The position numbers were made by a program, and so were the translations under genes. Shown here in pieces: positions 10,759 to 20,860 of a stretch of 64,000 bases of DNA (positions are counted from its first letter, which is position 1; every line of letters begins with the position of its first letter). The notes beneath the pieces were generated by a model. That model made no database searches. It was not told the origin of the DNA and saw only the letters and a list, made by a program, of their open reading frames with translations. The DNA is from Botryococcus braunii (lineage: Eukaryota > Chlorophyta > Trebouxiophyceae): contig KV908354.1 in NCBI GenBank assembly GCA_002005505.1, positions 784,246 to 848,245 of the forward strand, given 5' to 3'.

Positions 10759-12338
10759 CCAACGCGCCCGCGACATTTCAACGGCTTATGAATGAGGTTT
10801 TTCACGACTTTATAAGGGAAGGCTTTGTGGTTGTATACTTGGATGATGTGCTCATTTATAGCAAAACGGAAGAGGAACACCTTCTGCAGTTGGACAGAGT
10901 TTTCACCCGTCTACGCGAACACCAACTCCTGGCAAGACTTGTCAAATGCTCTTTCTTTGAGAAACAATTGAAATACTTGGGACACATCATTGGGGAAAAT
11001 GGGTTGGAAGTGGATATGGATAAAGTCAAGGTGGTGCAGGAGTGGCCTACGCCCACAAACGTAACGGAAGTTAGGAGGTTTCTTGGGTTGTCTAATTACT
11101 TTCGAAAGTTTATTCAGAACTACAGTATCCTGGCAACCCCATTGACAGCTCTCTCTGGGGCAAAAGCACCTTGGAAGTGGGGACAGGAACAACAGGAAGC
11201 ATTTGACAACATAAAGGAAGCTTTGGTAAGTGCCCCTATCTTAACACTCCCGGACGTACGTCGGCCATTTAAGGTAGTGTGCGATGCATGCGATTACGGC
11301 GTGGGAGCTGTGCTATTTCAAGATGGAAAGGTTTGTGCGTATTTCAGTAAAAAGTTGGGAGCAAGCGAGAGGAACTACAGTGCCACGGAACGGGAGTTAT
11401 TGGCTGTAGTGTATGCTCTCACGGAATGGAGATGTTATTTGTTAGGTAAGCCAGTAACGGTGGTGACGGATCACAAGTGCAACACCTTCTTGGGTCAACA
11501 GGTGGGGCTTAGTCCTCGGAGGGCTCGGTGGGCCGAGCGCCTGCAGGAGTTTGAGATTGAATGGGTATGGGAACCGGGCAAGACCAACATTGCGGATCCG
11601 CTCTCCAGGTGTCACTTCACTCAACACCCTGGACCTGGGGGGAGGGACAATGGGGCTGCTGTGGCCGGGGCTGCCCTCCGGCGCAAGCGTCGGCGCACCA
11701 GTCCGGACTCCCTCACCCCCTCCAGCCGGGATGTCGAGGGTACCCTCACAGCTCGGGTCCGCAAGGTCCCCAAGGTCACGCTCCCGGGGCCCGCTCACGA
11801 GACCCCAAGCTCCCTCGGCACGATGGAGCAAATCGGGTTGGCCAGCCCGAGTGAGCTTACCCGCGAGACCGATGGGTACGAATCCCTACTTGGCAAACTT
11901 GAGAAGGCTTACACATACGATCCGTGGTTGGCAGCGCGTGCGAATAGAAGGAAGGTTAGTCTAAAGGGAGGCTTTTGGGAGAGGAATGGACGGAAATATG
12001 TTCCTGCATTGTTTGAGGAAAGGAAAGATGGGGAACTTGTCGTGGAGAACCTACGACGTGAAATTTTGGAAGCTTTACATGATCCACCTCATGTTGGTCA
12101 CCCTGGAGTAACTCGCATGTACGAGCTTGTAACAAGGGAATGGTATTGGCCGGGAATGTATGAGGATGTCAAAGCCTATGTTGCTCATTGTGACTCTTGT
12201 CAACGAGTCAAGGCTCGGAATACTTTGCCTGCTGGTCTTCTTCACCCCTTACAAATACCAGCAAGGAAGTGGCAAAGTGTGTCTATGGACTTTATTACTA
12301 ACCTCCCACAGACCCCAAGTGGAAATGATGCTATTTGA
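10681..12338 (+). pseudogene. A1 pol, second part: RT, RNase H, integrase zinc finger
   Basis: Downstream of the frameshift the frame carries [14 protein letters not shown], the catalytic YLDDVLIYS, RNase H (CDACDYGVGAVLFQDG) and the integrase His-His-Cys-Cys motif (HVGHPGV to CDSCQ). It stops at TGA 12336-12338, where related elements have Trp in Asn-Ala-Ile-Trp-Val-Val. Coding-like sequence continues for about 30 codons. The same TGA is in A+ and A-. Confidence 0.87.
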
Positions 12339-12680
12339 TTTGTCGTGGATAGGCTTAACAAGTGTGCTCATTTTGCTGCTACAACAATGAAAGCTGATGC
12401 TTATACTCTAGCACAATTGTTAAGGACATGGGTGTGGATGTATCGTGGATCCCGGGTGTGGTGGCATTGTGGATCACAAGCCACTCACTGGCGAACGCGG
12501 CCGCACTCTGTACGATCCGAACGAGCCAAATGAGGATAGCTGGAAATAATTTGCACAGGTCACGCGTTGTTGCCACAAGAAAGTGGAAGAGTACAGAGAG
12601 AGTCACGGGCTCCCGCCATTGCCTCCCAAGGGCACGACTCCTAGGGTCCACCCTTAGGGTCCCGTCGACCGGTTGGCCCT
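12339..12680 (+). pseudogene. A1 integrase stub and chromodomain-like tail
   Basis: After the TGA, integrase-like residues (VVDRLNKCAHFAATTMKADA to RTWVWMYRG) stop near 12440. The second Asp and the Glu of the catalytic core are absent. Past the junction another frame reads VDHKPL, NEDSWK, a TAA at 12547-12549 and KKVEEYRESHGLP, which resembles the end of a chromodomain. An internal deletion thus removed the integrase core and part of the chromodomain. The structure is the same in A+ and A-. Confidence 0.7.
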
Positions 12681-12877
12681 CCTTGGAGGGGTCTCTCTGT
12701 ATGGCCATATGGACTTTGGATAGGCTAGGGTAAGGCTGCCTTACCCGGTAGGGTTGACCATGGGTCCCTTACCTGGATAGATTTTTGTGCACATTAGGTG
12801 TATGGCCTTTTCACTTCACTACCACACCTGATCAATATGGTGCAATACTGGCGTAATACTGGACTATATGTGGAAAT
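12681..12877 (+). other. A1 3' non-coding region, left of B
   Basis: This is the first part of A's 3' untranslated segment, matched by 60450-60640 in A+. It continues at 20523 after B. No gene was seen. Confidence 0.6.
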
Positions 12878-13353
12878 TGTCGTAGAATGCACAAGTTAAG
12901 GGGAATTTCCAAGTTGTGAGAGAGAGAGAGACAAGGCCGGATGGCCGACAAGTTGGACGCTCTTTCCAATTACAAGTAACCCCCACCTCACGGAGCTTCC
13001 ACTCCCTACTTGTGGTCTACTAAGCTTCCAAATTACCTGAGTGCGTGTCTTCCCGTGGCTTACGTCTCTATCCGTTCCTTCCCGTGGTTCGTGATCGTGT
13101 GTTCACGTTCCTCCAATGGTAGCGCACTAGTCCACCAAACCTCTACAATAGTATCTAGAAAATATCCTAGAATCCTACTATGAGAGTAACGTCCATAACT
13201 ATCCAATGGAATTCGACGGCTAGGAAGCCAAGGCTAGACGCTAGGCACGTGCGTACTCGCGTTGCTCGTACGACATGTGCGCCACATGTGCGCCTAGGCT
13301 AGGGGGTAAGGGAAATGTCCAGAAATGCCGGGAAATCCCTACATTCCATCACA
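12878..13353 (-). repeat. 3' LTR of B
   Basis: On the plus strand it runs TGTCGTAGAATG to CCATCACA; on the minus strand it starts TGTGATGG. It contains an AG dinucleotide run and several CCTAGG-like short repeats. Confidence 0.92.
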
Positions 13354-14351
13354 TCATCCCCCCCTTAATTCCTGCATGTCCTCATGCAGCCACATACACA
13401 CATACAGTAGACCACAATTATAAGGGAATGGTCGTCACCGAACGGCCCATCCACCAGCGCCGTTAGACCCTTGCCGAATGGGTTACATTAGGGTCCCCGC
13501 CTCCAAGTTATTCCCCTATCATCCCAAGCAATTGACTAAAGCGTCCATTTTTTTTTTTTTTTTTTTGTTTTTTTTTTTAATTTATTTATTAGGTGTGCTT
13601 TATTTTAGTCCTAAGTACAATACTGTACGATACGATACGACACGGTACTATAATTACGATAAATTACGATAAATTACGGCGAACTACGACGAACGTTCGC
13701 CTTATTCCTTTCGAACTATCCAAGTCCGCCTTTATTGACACATCCCTATTTATTATTTATTAAAGCAATACAATGCTTGTGACACAACCGATAAACAATC
13801 CGAACAAGATAAATATGACACAGGTGTAGCTCAGTCCACAATGCTTCCCTAAAGTGGCTATCCATACAACACAGTTTCTTTATGATACATTGTCCATACT
13901 GTACACATACTGTACACATAAGGTACACATATAGTACATAGAAAGAAATCCATCCCAAGATGCCAAGTAGTCCATATCCAAGGGTTCCAAGTAGCCCATA
14001 GCCAAGGGTTCCAAGTAGTCCATAGCCAAGGGTTCCAAGTAGCCCATAGCCAAGGGTTCCAAGTCACTTCTGTACTTCAAGCCCACGTCCCAAGTGCTAG
14101 TTAAGCAGACTGCGGTTGCGCGCCATGTGTACTTCAATTCCTATCCCTGAATGCAGAACCCCGAGTTCAATGCATCGAAGCGGTATGAGGCCTCATGCCA
14201 CACATACCGAGGTAGGCAACCTACCCCGTCCCTTGTCCCAAAGTACACAAGATATACAGTCCCTACCATAGGTCCCGTCCCATGTATTCCCAGACACCAG
14301 GTGGGAACTCCACAAGTGGAATGAGGGGGACAACCGTCCGGAGGGGCCCGT
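13354..14351 (-). other. B 3' non-coding region with polypurine tract and simple repeats
   Basis: Next to the LTR a C-rich stretch (13356-13366) is a polypurine tract on the minus strand. A long T-rich run lies at about 13548-13578 and ACGATA-type repeats follow at 13620-13690. Four 24-bp tandem units lie at 13973-14068. No protein gene was recognised. Confidence 0.6.
13973..14068. repeat. 24-bp tandem repeat, four units
   Basis: Units begin CCAAGTAG(T/C)CCATA and differ at one or two bases. On the minus strand an open frame reads them as an eight-residue repeat of Leu-Glu-Pro-Leu-Ala-Met-x-Tyr. There are no unique spacers, so this is not a CRISPR. Confidence 0.85.
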
Positions 14352-15119
14352 TCAAGGGAAGGTGTCGCGCAGCGCCACCTGGTCCCAAATGGGCGGGGCG
14401 AGCCCCTGGAGTCTATGATAGGTATTAACCAGCCCGGGATGGGTCTCGAATGCCTCCTGAGATTCCCATGAGTCCTCTGTGGCCCCATGGCCTGCCCACT
14501 TTACAAGGTACTCGAGAAAGGGTGTGCCATCCTCAAAATGGTAGGAGAACCCATCCTTGTCGTGCAACAGCCGGTGATCGACTAGTGCATCCACTACCCA
14601 CTCCAGGTGAGTGGTGCCATCCGCTTTGGTGATGACTTTTGGGGGGCAGTATCCACGCGACTGCGCCTCCTCACGTGTCCAGTATGGCTTCAAATAGCAG
14701 ACATTTATGCGGGGGTGGATGTCCAGCCGGTCCGGAAGATCCAGTGTGACGAAGTTAACGTTGTCGGGCGTGACCGCCATGACCCTGAAGGGTCCCACGT
14801 GCCTGGGTTGCAGCTTGCTGAATCTGTTTGAAGTTAGCGTGGGGGCCGCACGGGTTGAAAGGAGGACATAGTCCCCTTCCTGGTAGATGGCCTCCCTCCT
14901 ATGCCGGTTGGCATAGGCCGTCTGACGGTCTTGAGCTGCACGCAAACACTTCCTTGCAAGGGTGATTTTGTCTTGCATTTTTCTCATGAAGAGATCAGCC
15001 CTATCCACCTTAGTGCCCTCCATGTGTCCCACCGCAAACGGTATATTTGGATCTTGCCCATATGTTAACCTGAAGGGTGTGGAGTTTAGGGAAGTTTGCC
15101 AAGAGTTGCACGCAAACAC
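14352..15119 (-). pseudogene. B pol C-terminal part: integrase end and chromodomain
   Basis: This continues integrase from the end of its core (NSWQTSLNSTPFRLTYGQDP) through the GPY-like segment (VGPFRVMAV) to a chromodomain (FLEYLVKWAGHGATEDSWES), ending at TTCP near 14352. It is out of frame with the main pol only because of a 170-bp tandem duplication at about 14937-15277. Without it the polyprotein would be continuous. The chromodomain would tether integration to marked chromatin. Confidence 0.85.
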
Positions 15120-15277
15120 TTCCTTGCAAGGGTGATTTTGTCTTGCATTTTTCTCATGAAGAGATCAGCCCTATCCACCTTAGTGCCCTCCATGTGTCCC
15201 ACCGCAAACGGTATATTTGGATCTTGCCCATATGTTAACCTGAAGGGTGTGGAGTTTAGGGAAGTTTGCCAAGAGTT
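14937..15277. repeat. 170-bp tandem duplication inside B integrase
   Basis: Two identical units of 170 bp (starting about 14937 and 15107, each beginning TGCACGCAAACACTTCC). As 170 is not a multiple of three, the duplication shifts the frame. Confidence 0.92.
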
Positions 15278-18200
15278 GTTGTAGGCAAATTCCGCCACTG
15301 AAAGGTAATCCTCCCACTCCCTTGGGTTATCCTTGACATAGTGTTTCAAAAAATCTTCCAAGATCCTATTCACCCGTTCCGTTTGACCATCTGACTGAGG
15401 ATGATATGCCGTAGTTCGAGCCGGCTTGCACCCCGTCAGACTTAGAAGTGTGTTCATGAAATTATTCACAAACCGAGGATCTCGGTCCGAAACAATTTCT
15501 TCAGGGAAACCGTGATACTTCCATACTTTATCCCTCATCAGAACAGCAACTTCATAAGCATCTGCATTGGTAGTGGTAGGGGCAAAGTGGGCACATTTGC
15601 TCAACCTGTCAACCACTACCCATATTGCGTTATGCCCGTGTTTGCTTTTAGGCAGTCCCGTGATGAAATCCATTGAGATGCTTTGCCATTTCCTTGTGGG
15701 GATTTGTAAAGGGTGTAAGAGTCCTGCGGGTAACTGGTTTGAGGCCTTCACCCGCTGGCATGAATCACAATACTTCACATACTCCCGCACATCCTCCGCC
15801 ATTCCCGGCCACCACCAGTCCCGCTTCACTAGATCATACATCTTCGCAAAGCCTGGATGACCAACAGAAGGAGGTTCATGCAAAGCTTTCAATATGTCCT
15901 GCCGCAGATTCCTAGCAACTGGACCTTCCTTATCCCGGACTTCATAAAATGCAGGCACATATTTTCTTCCCTCCCTTCCAAATTCCCAAACCCCGTCCGT
16001 AAAGTGAACTTTTCTCCTATTTGCCCTTGTTCCCAACCACGAATCATGTGCGTAAGCACCCTTCAACAATTCCAAGAAGGTGTCACACCCGTCAGACCCG
16101 AGGGTGATGGAGCCCGAGCGGGCCCTCCCGTCCCCATCCATCGAGGTTGCATTGGTCCCCTTCCCGGGGTTGGGCTCCGTGGAGACGTTGCGCTGCTGTT
16201 GTCCCTGGAGCTGTCCCTGGAGGACTGGGTTCCTGGACAACGCATCCGCAACGTTAGTCTTTCCAGGCTCCCAAACCCAAAGAATGTTGAACTCCTGCAA
16301 CTTCTCAGCCCACCGTGCCCTCCGAGGGCTTAAACCAACCTGTTGCTGAAGAAAAGTGTTACACTTATGGTCTGTGGTGACAGTGACTTGTTTCCCTAGG
16401 ACATAACATCTCCATTCCGTCAAGGCATACACTACAGCAAGTAACTCCCTCTCAGTTGCAGAATAGTTCCTTTCTGCACTATTGAGCTTCTTACTGTAAT
16501 AAGCAATGACTCGACCTTCCTGCAATAGTACAGCGCCAACCCCAAAATCACTCGCATCACAAATTACCTGGAAGGGTTTACGAAGGTCTGGCAGTGATAG
16601 TATGGGTGCCTGTATTAATGCATCCTTGAGAGCCGCAAGGGCCTCATCTTGCTCCTTTCCCCAAGTCCAAGAACTTTTGCTACTGGACAGTTTAGTCAAA
16701 GGTGCAGCAAGTGAGCTGAACCCCTGAATAAATTTTCGAAAATAATTTGCAAGCCCCAAAAATCTACGCACGTCGGTGACGTTTTGGGGTGTGGGCCAAT
16801 CCTTGACTACCTCCACCTTTTGGGGGTCCACTTTCAGTCCATCCTTGCCAATGATATGCCCGAGGTATTTGAGTTCTGAGCATAAGAATTCACATTTGGC
16901 AAGTTTTGCAAACAATTCCTTTTCCCGAAGGCGTTGGAACACCTTCCGAAGATGAGCATAATGCTCCTCTTCATCCCGACTGAAAATTAGAACATCGTCA
17001 AGGTACACTACCACAAACCCTTCCCTTATGAAATCATGAAAGATTTCATTCATTAGGCGTTGAAAGGTAGCGGGGGCGTTGGTGAGTCCAAAAGGAAGCA
17101 CTAAGAACTCATACAGCCCAAAGGGTGTACGAAACGCTGTTTTAGGAATGTCTTCCTCCTTTAGCCTTACTTGATGATAACCACTGAGGAGGTCCAGACT
17201 TGAGAAAATCTTAGCACCTTTAAGTTTATCAAGCAAGTCGTCTATGCGAGGGAGAGGGTACCTATCATGAATGGTGATTTTATTTAATGCCCTGTAGTCT
17301 ATAACCATTCGGTATGTGCCCTCCTTCTTCCTCACAAACAAGACCGGTGAAGCATATGGTGAACATGAGGGGCGTATGTGTCCCTTAGAAAGTAGTTCAT
17401 CCACAGTTCGCTCACATTCCTCAGTTTCTTCCACGGACAAGCGGTAAGCAGGACGGTTTGGAGGAGTTATTCCTTCCTGCACATTAATAGTGTGATAGAC
17501 TTGTCGGTGTGGGGGTAGACCTGGTAGCCCATTTGGAAAAATGTCCTTGTACTCCCGGAGCAAGTGTGCTAGCCGCTCAGGCTTTTTTACACAAATTTCC
17601 TCTAGAGGGTCCGAAGGCTTACCCGTGGTGACCTCGGATTCTCCCTCTTCCTCTTCCTTTTCCTCTTCCCTTTCCTCTTCCTCTTCCACTTCCTTCTCCA
17701 CTTCTAGGCAACTCTCCATATCCGGGGCCGTGCCCGAGGTATCCCCCGGCGCAGAGTTGTGTAAGGAAGTCCCGGATGACTCCGTCGAGGGGTCGTCCAT
17801 ATCCACCAAAGGTGGCATCTCTTCCTGTTCATCCCAACCAACATGTTCATCCTTGGCCATGACATTGAACAAGCAGGTTTTCCAATGATCCCGTTTCCCT
17901 TTCCTGGTATTTCCTAATTTGATTCCCCATCCCAACTTCTTTCCCAAGCCTTTGCCAGGTTTGTTTAACAAGACCCATTTGTTATTGTGTCTAATATGAG
18001 CCTTGCCAGCTCTCACATTAACATTAGCATGTCGTGGTGCTAGCCAATCCTGTCCCAAAATTATGTCAATTCCTTCCATTATTGAGTCACACACAAGAAA
18101 GGAGTGTCTCGTAATGATAGATGGAGCAAACCGGACACTCAAATCCACTTTCCCATTTGTGTGTGTTACTGTCCCATCAGCAAGTGTGACGGGTGAAGTC

Positions 18201-18682
18201 CTCTTGTTATACCTCAAACCTTGCAAAACTTTTTCCCGGACAAAAGAGTGTGTGGCCCCGGTGTCCATTAAAGCTTTACATTGTTGTCCCCTTGCCATGA
18301 CAGGAAATGTGAGGTTAAGAGGTGCAGCACTTGACGTTGAACCCAACTGACAAGATGCTTTGGGTGCTGCATAAGCTAAAACAAAGGAAAAAGGAAATGT
18401 ACATTGCTGTCCTTGAAAAGAAAAGCATTCCCCTTTTGAGCCCCTAGCAAGAATTTTCAGGTTTGCGCGAGAGCGTAACCGCAAAAAGAAACTCCTACTT
18501 TTCCACACCTTCTGGCCTATCACAAAGCATGCACTGACTTGTGAGTTTTCTTTTCGTTCAGCAAGAAAAGATTCAATACAAGTCTCAGCTTTGTGTTTGC
18601 CAGGAACAATCAGAGGTGTATTCCAACTTCCCAAGGACTTCTGAACAAGAAAAGTTAAATATGAAAAACAAATTTCATTCAT
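15086..18682 (-). CDS. B Pol: protease, RT, RNase H, integrase core
   Basis: The 1198-residue frame starts at an ATG two bases after the gag stop. Domains in order: leader; aspartic protease with DTGATHSF near residue 140 and LGQDWL; acidic Glu-rich linker (around 330-350); RT with VIDYRALNKITI and YLDDVLIF near 559; RNase H (CDASDFGVGAVLLQEG); integrase zinc finger (SVGHPGF to CDSCQ); and core with MDFITGLP, SDRDPRF and QTERVNR. All catalytic residues visible are present. The frame ends at the tandem duplication, which separates the chromodomain. Among the gypsy elements here this is the best candidate source of working enzyme, although its C-terminus is shifted. Confidence 0.92.
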   Translation of the reverse strand: MNEICFSYLTFLVQKSLGSWNTPLIVPGKHKAETCIESFLAERKENSQVSACFVIGQKVWKSRSFFLRLRSRANLKILARGSKGECFSFQGQQCTFPFSFVLAYAAPKASCQLGSTSSAAPLNLTFPVMARGQQCKALMDTGATHSFVREKVLQGLRYNKRTSPVTLADGTVTHTNGKVDLSVRFAPSIITRHSFLVCDSIMEGIDIILGQDWLAPRHANVNVRAGKAHIRHNNKWVLLNKPGKGLGKKLGWGIKLGNTRKGKRDHWKTCLFNVMAKDEHVGWDEQEEMPPLVDMDDPSTESSGTSLHNSAPGDTSGTAPDMESCLEVEKEVEEEEEREEEKEEEEGESEVTTGKPSDPLEEICVKKPERLAHLLREYKDIFPNGLPGLPPHRQVYHTINVQEGITPPNRPAYRLSVEETEECERTVDELLSKGHIRPSCSPYASPVLFVRKKEGTYRMVIDYRALNKITIHDRYPLPRIDDLLDKLKGAKIFSSLDLLSGYHQVRLKEEDIPKTAFRTPFGLYEFLVLPFGLTNAPATFQRLMNEIFHDFIREGFVVVYLDDVLIFSRDEEEHYAHLRKVFQRLREKELFAKLAKCEFLCSELKYLGHIIGKDGLKVDPQKVEVVKDWPTPQNVTDVRRFLGLANYFRKFIQGFSSLAAPLTKLSSSKSSWTWGKEQDEALAALKDALIQAPILSLPDLRKPFQVICDASDFGVGAVLLQEGRVIAYYSKKLNSAERNYSATERELLAVVYALTEWRCYVLGKQVTVTTDHKCNTFLQQQVGLSPRRARWAEKLQEFNILWVWEPGKTNVADALSRNPVLQGQLQGQQQRNVSTEPNPGKGTNATSMDGDGRARSGSITLGSDGCDTFLELLKGAYAHDSWLGTRANRRKVHFTDGVWEFGREGRKYVPAFYEVRDKEGPVARNLRQDILKALHEPPSVGHPGFAKMYDLVKRDWWWPGMAEDVREYVKYCDSCQRVKASNQLPAGLLHPLQIPTRKWQSISMDFITGLPKSKHGHNAIWVVVDRLSKCAHFAPTTTNADAYEVAVLMRDKVWKYHGFPEEIVSDRDPRFVNNFMNTLLSLTGCKPARTTAYHPQSDGQTERVNRILEDFLKHYVKDNPREWEDYLSVAEFAYNNSWQTSLNSTPFRLTYGQDPNIPFAVGHMEGTKVDRADLFMRKMQDKITLARKCLRATLGKLP

Positions 18683-18684
18683 GA

Positions 18685-19923
18685 CTAATCTTGTTTAGGG
18701 CCCTTGCCCTTCCCTTTCCCTTTCCAATGTTTTCCCTTGTTAAATCCCTTAGGCCCAATGTGTGAGGGAGGTGAAACACCTTGCAGTGGTGCTGCCACTG
18801 GTTGATTGTTTCCTTGCCTCGGATAGAATCCAGGCTGAAAATTTGATGGGGTGTGCCCACTAGCTTGAGCTTTGGCAGCTAGATATTGCTTTTTAGCAAC
18901 ACACTGCCATGACTCGTGGCCTAGTTTATGACAAAAATAGCATTCCCTATCCTTTGGAATAGAGGTTCTAGAATCAATTTTTCTCCCGGACCCAAAAGGG
19001 GGTGCTCCCACCAAACCCAAGGAAGGTGGTGCAGGGGGCTGTTGTTCCACCACTCCTGCTGCCACTTGAGGTGTCTGGGTGTAGACCCTCTTCCTCTTGG
19101 GTCCCTGTGCATCCACATATGTGCTTTTGAGACTTGCCTCATATTTAACAACATAAGTGCAAATGTCTTCCAGATCAGTGAAAGGACTGCCTGTTGCAGG
19201 GTTCACAGTGCATGCAAGTTTGAGAGGAGTATTAAGACCCTTGGTAAAAAGATGTAACTGGTCTTGCATGGCTATTTGATAGTCAACCTCTACATCTGCT
19301 AAGAGAGACATAAATCTTTCAATATATCTCTCGACAGTCTCATTTCCTTGAAAGACTTTGTCTAATTTTGCCCTGGCAATGGCCACTGTGTCTGTGGAAT
19401 CATATCTTTTAACCATAAAAGTTTTAAAATCCTTCCATTCCAATGTATGCTCATGTATCCCTTCCTTTTCTAGTTTCCTTACATGTGTGTCCCAAACTTT
19501 TGTGGGTCTTTCTTCCATCAATTGCACTCCCAAGGCCACCCACTTTCCTGCAGGCACATTGGTTAGTTTTGCATAGCCTTCCAACTTCCTTGCAAAATAG
19601 CAAAAAGATCCCCTCTTTCCCGAAAACAAAGAAGGAGGAGTTGCTCTTACTTGTCCACTAGGGCGAGGAGTCTCCTCCACCCCATCCCCTCCAACTTGCG
19701 TTTCGGCAAGAAGCTTTTCCTTAAATTCCAAAAATAACTGCTCCTTTATTTTATTGGTCAACTTGATCTTCTTTGTCTTTGGTGTGGACGGAGCGGGCGA
19801 CGGATCGCGAGATGCCCCCTCCATCAAGTCCTCTACCAGCTCCCCTGAGCTTTCCAACGCTTCCAAAAATTCTCTTTCTTCCGAAGAAAGGTTTTTAAAC
19901 TTCCCAGAAGAGGGCGGTGACAT
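18685..19923 (-). CDS. B Gag
   Basis: The 412-residue frame encodes the shell protein. A charged N-terminus (LSSEEREFLEALESSGE) and a Lys-rich linker lead to a Retrotrans_gag-type capsid (RYDSTDTVAIARAKLDKVFQG, then [19 protein letters not shown]). A zinc knuckle CYFCHKLGHESWQC lies near residue 328, and a Gly/Lys-rich basic tail follows. It is homologous to A Gag along its length. The stop TAG is followed after two bases by the pol ATG, so pol may be translated by reinitiation or frameshift. Confidence 0.9.
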   Translation of the reverse strand: MSPPSSGKFKNLSSEEREFLEALESSGELVEDLMEGASRDPSPAPSTPKTKKIKLTNKIKEQLFLEFKEKLLAETQVGGDGVEETPRPSGQVRATPPSLFSGKRGSFCYFARKLEGYAKLTNVPAGKWVALGVQLMEERPTKVWDTHVRKLEKEGIHEHTLEWKDFKTFMVKRYDSTDTVAIARAKLDKVFQGNETVERYIERFMSLLADVEVDYQIAMQDQLHLFTKGLNTPLKLACTVNPATGSPFTDLEDICTYVVKYEASLKSTYVDAQGPKRKRVYTQTPQVAAGVVEQQPPAPPSLGLVGAPPFGSGRKIDSRTSIPKDRECYFCHKLGHESWQCVAKKQYLAAKAQASGHTPSNFQPGFYPRQGNNQPVAAPLQGVSPPSHIGPKGFNKGKHWKGKGKGKGPKQD

Positions 19924-20027
19924 CTACGGCCCACATATGAGAGTTAGGACCTTCCATCGAACGATCTCCCTCCTACGACTTTCCTCCTTCCACCACGCGA
20001 AAGACTTGCAGAGAACAATTCGGCATC

Positions 20028-20039
20028 TCGCCGATACCA
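20028..20039 (-). promoter_or_regulatory. Primer-binding site of B
   Basis: On the minus strand TGGTATCGGCGA follows the 5' LTR end (ACGACA) by two bases. It is shared with A, C and the TRIM. Confidence 0.75.
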
Positions 20040-20041
20040 GA

Positions 20042-20517
20042 TGTCGTAGAATGCACAAGTTAAGGGGAATTTCCAAGTTGTGAGAGAGAGAGAGACAAGG
20101 CCGGATGGCCGACAAGTTGGACGCTCTTTCCAATTACAAGTAACCCCCACCTCACGGAGCTTCCACTCCCTACTTGTGGTCTACTAAGCTTCCAAATTAC
20201 CTGAGTGCGTGTCTTCCCGTGGCTTACGTCTCTATCCGTTCCTTCCCGTGGTTCGTGATCGTGTGTTCACGTTCCTCCAATGGTAGCGCACTAGTCCACC
20301 AAACCTCTACAATAGTATCTAGAAAATATCCTAGAATCCTACTATGAGAGTAACGTCCATAACTATCCAATGGAATTCGACGGCTAGGAAGCCAAGGCTA
20401 GACGCTAGGCACGTGCGTACTCGCGTTGCTCGTACGACATGTGCGCCACATGTGCGCCTAGGCTAGGGGGTAAGGGAAATGTCCAGAAATGCCGGGAAAT
20501 CCCTACATTCCATCACA
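20042..20517 (-). repeat. 5' LTR of B
   Basis: 476 bp, the partner of 12878-13353. The GAAAT target copy follows at 20518-20522, where A1 resumes. Confidence 0.92.
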
Positions 20518-20522
20518 GAAAT

Positions 20523-20860
20523 TGGACTCCCCTTGGACTCTGGACTTTTGGACATCTGGACTTTTAGCTCTGCCCTTGTGTCTCATTTTGGCTGTTCATC
20601 ATGTGGACTTTCGTTTTTCTTTCAGTGTTTTGTCTTTTGTTCTGTTAGTCATGCCTGATCCTTGTTCTTATTGCATTATGGTGGGGACCCCGATACGCAG
20701 CATTCGGCTGGGGTCTGGCAACACGGGAGGCGGGTTGCCCGTAGGTCTAAGTCTGAGTCTCCGCATGTTGGAAGGTCTTTCTGTTCCTTTGTTTGCCTTG
20801 TCTGTTTGTTGTTGCGCTCTGCCTTCTGCGCGGGGACGCACAGGAATAAGGGGGGGAGTA
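20523..20860 (+). other. A1 3' non-coding region, right of B, with polypurine tract
   Basis: This matches 60640-60974 of A+. It ends in a purine run (about 20848-20860) next to the 3' LTR. The open frames are not family proteins. Confidence 0.65.

Larger units (their letters stand above)
12878..20517 (-). mobile_element. Gypsy element B, nearly complete chromovirus
   Basis: Two 476-bp LTRs (12878-13353 and 20042-20517) are flanked by GAAAT (12873-12877 and 20518-20522). A+ provides the uninterrupted target sequence. Reading on the minus strand: 5' LTR at right, primer-binding site, gag, pol, chromodomain, a long 3' region with tandem repeats, polypurine tract, 3' LTR at left. Length is 7640 bp. 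LTRs look identical over most of their length, so insertion was recent. Confidence 0.93.

Noticed and set aside
12336..12338. Programmed TGA read-through in family A pol
   Set aside because: The integrase core is missing just downstream, so read-through would not yield a working enzyme; a shared inherited lesion is simpler.
13548..13578. Poly-T tract as a retrogene or SINE tail
   Set aside because: It lies inside element B between its pol and polypurine tract, with no flanking target duplication of its own.
13973..14068. Short tandem repeats considered as a CRISPR array
   Set aside because: Units are contiguous without unique spacers and lie in a eukaryotic element's 3' region.
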